A stretch of DNA of 64,000 nt from Micromonospora rubida (GTDB taxonomy: Bacteria > Actinomycetota > Actinomycetes > Mycobacteriales > Micromonosporaceae): contig NZ_JAAALO010000001.1 of NCBI RefSeq assembly GCF_009908295.1, positions 496,001 through 560,000 of the forward strand, read 5' to 3'. The notes beneath the pieces are model-generated. The model did no database searches. It worked only from the letters and a program-made list of their open reading frames with translations, and had not been told where the DNA came from. This document shows, piece after piece, positions 63,112 to 64,000 of the stretch. Position numbers and translations under genes: made by a program. Numbering within the stretch: the first letter of the stretch is position 1; every line of letters begins with the position of its first letter.

Positions 63112-63957
63112 ATGTCCACGACCAGCCCCACCTTCACCGAGCGGGACGTCTCCGAGTTCTTCGACGAGACCACCCAGACGTACCTCAGCTTCTGGGACAG
63201 CGAGGGCGTGCTGCACACCGGATACTTCGCCGACGACGCCGACACCGACTACCACGCCGCCGCCGACCGGACCTCCGACCTGCTCGCCACCGAGGCGGGC
63301 GTCGACGCCGGCTCGACCGTGCTGGACGTGGGCTGCGGCTGCGGCAACTTCCTGCTCCGGCTCGCCGGGCAGACCGGCTGCCGGGGCGAGGGGCTGGACC
63401 TGAGCATCGAGCGGATCCGGTTCGCCCAGGCCAAGTGCGCCGAGCGCGGGACGCCGGGGATCGCCTTCCGGCACGGGTCGGCCACCGCCCTGCCGTACTC
63501 CCCGGGCAGCTTCAGCCACGTGGTCAGCCAGGACGCGCTGTTCCTGGTGCCAGACAAGCCGCGCAGCCACGCCGAGATGCACCGGGTGCTCGCCCCCGGC
63601 GGGATCCTGGCGATCACCGACTTCCTCCAGCCGACCACCGAGATCGGCGAGGCCGCCCGCCGGCACGTCTACGACCGGGTGCGCTGGAGCAGCGGCTACT
63701 CCCTCGACGGGTACGCCGAGGCGCTGACCGGGGCCGGGTTCGAGGTGCTGGTCGCCCGCAACCTCGACGCGCACATCCGGCAGACGTACCGGGTGCTCGG
63801 CGAGACCGCCCGGCAGCGGGCCGCGTCCACCGACGACCCCACCGCCCGGGAGTGGATCCTCGGCTTCGCCGCGTCCTGCGGGGAGATCCAGGCCGCCATC
63901 GACCGGGGCGAGTTCGGCTGGGGCATGTTCGTCGCCCGCAAGCCCGCCGCGCAGTGA
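63112..63957 (+). CDS. SAM-dependent methyltransferase (class I)
   Basis: 281 residues, ATG with AAGGAG upstream. Motif I VLDVGCGCGNFLLRLA (~residue 65), acidic GLDLSIERI, motif II region SFSHVVSQDALFLVPDKP and motif III MHRVLAPGGILAITDFLQ. It resembles sarcosine/dimethylglycine and small-molecule N- or O-methyltransferases of the ubiE/coq5 type, with opening FFDETTQTYLSFWDSEGVLHTGYF typical of natural-product tailoring enzymes. 61 bases after the SDR; probably the same operon, which may continue beyond the right edge. Confidence 0.9.
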   Translation: MSTTSPTFTERDVSEFFDETTQTYLSFWDSEGVLHTGYFADDADTDYHAAADRTSDLLATEAGVDAGSTVLDVGCGCGNFLLRLAGQTGCRGEGLDLSIERIRFAQAKCAERGTPGIAFRHGSATALPYSPGSFSHVVSQDALFLVPDKPRSHAEMHRVLAPGGILAITDFLQPTTEIGEAARRHVYDRVRWSSGYSLDGYAEALTGAGFEVLVARNLDAHIRQTYRVLGETARQRAASTDDPTAREWILGFAASCGEIQAAIDRGEFGWGMFVARKPAAQ

Positions 63958-64000
63958 CCGTCCGACCAGTGATCCGCCGTGCGATGACCGTCCGACCCGA

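Overview
The window is very GC-rich (codon third positions almost all G or C) with GTG, ATG and a few TTG starts, Shine-Dalgarno sites of the GGAGG type, and many 4-bp ATGA/GTGA stop-start overlaps. The gene content is that of a filamentous actinomycete: two secondary-metabolite loci, a SapB-type (ram) lanthipeptide locus, a chitin-active monooxygenase, a PucR regulator and a poly-HAMP hybrid kinase. The gene families and style suggest Micromonosporaceae (Micromonospora or a relative). That assignment is inference.

Region by region. 1-813: 3' end of a sulfite-oxidase-type molybdoenzyme. 911-3010: ABC exporter with an in-frame tandem repeat. 3799-4899: a degenerate ISAzo13-type transposase derivative, divergent from the next locus. 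5339-25330: a nonribosomal peptide locus. Its first operon (5339-16255) is tightly coupled: a C-A-T-TE synthetase, membrane desaturase, N-acyltransferase, class III aminotransferase with an extra C-terminal domain, acyl-activating ligase, amidohydrolase-like protein, carrier protein and a second amidohydrolase. The second half has a pterin-dependent aromatic amino acid hydroxylase, a P450, an O-methyltransferase, a C-A-T synthetase, a free-standing thioesterase and an MFS exporter. I read it as an N-acylated short peptide containing a modified acyl or amine unit and a hydroxylated, O-methylated aromatic residue; the product is not identified. Two catalytic losses stand out. The thioesterase fused to the first synthetase lacks both nucleophile and histidine, while the free thioesterase is intact. 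The first amidohydrolase lacks a metal-ligand histidine and the catalytic aspartate, while its neighbour keeps both.

25429-30602: convergent terminator, secreted M28 aminopeptidase, FAD-dependent dehydrogenase and a divergent PucR regulator with a perfect 18-bp palindrome between the last two. 30761-38203: a five-gene minus-strand operon (SWIM zinc finger, unknown protein, VWA protein, MoxR ATPase, VCHHSPA-motif protein), comparable in composition to the poorly understood E. coli yehLMPQ set. 38586-40223: pgi with a strong terminator. 40477-48442: a complete SapB-like locus: class III synthetase (RamC), a 39-residue precursor (RamS) whose core nearly matches SapB, two ABC exporters (RamA, RamB) and two NarL-type response regulators that are each degenerate in a different way.

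48640-57849: proline-rich secreted protein preceded by a perfect 22-bp inverted repeat, seven-HAMP hybrid histidine kinase, RsbW-like ATPase, a short-chain dehydrogenase, a DUF305 lipoprotein and an AA10 polysaccharide monooxygenase. 58674-63957: the start of another biosynthetic operon (DegT-type aminotransferase, MFS exporter, sulfotransferase, atypical SDR, methyltransferase), probably continuing past the right edge. I saw no tRNA, rRNA, CRISPR array or intact insertion sequence.
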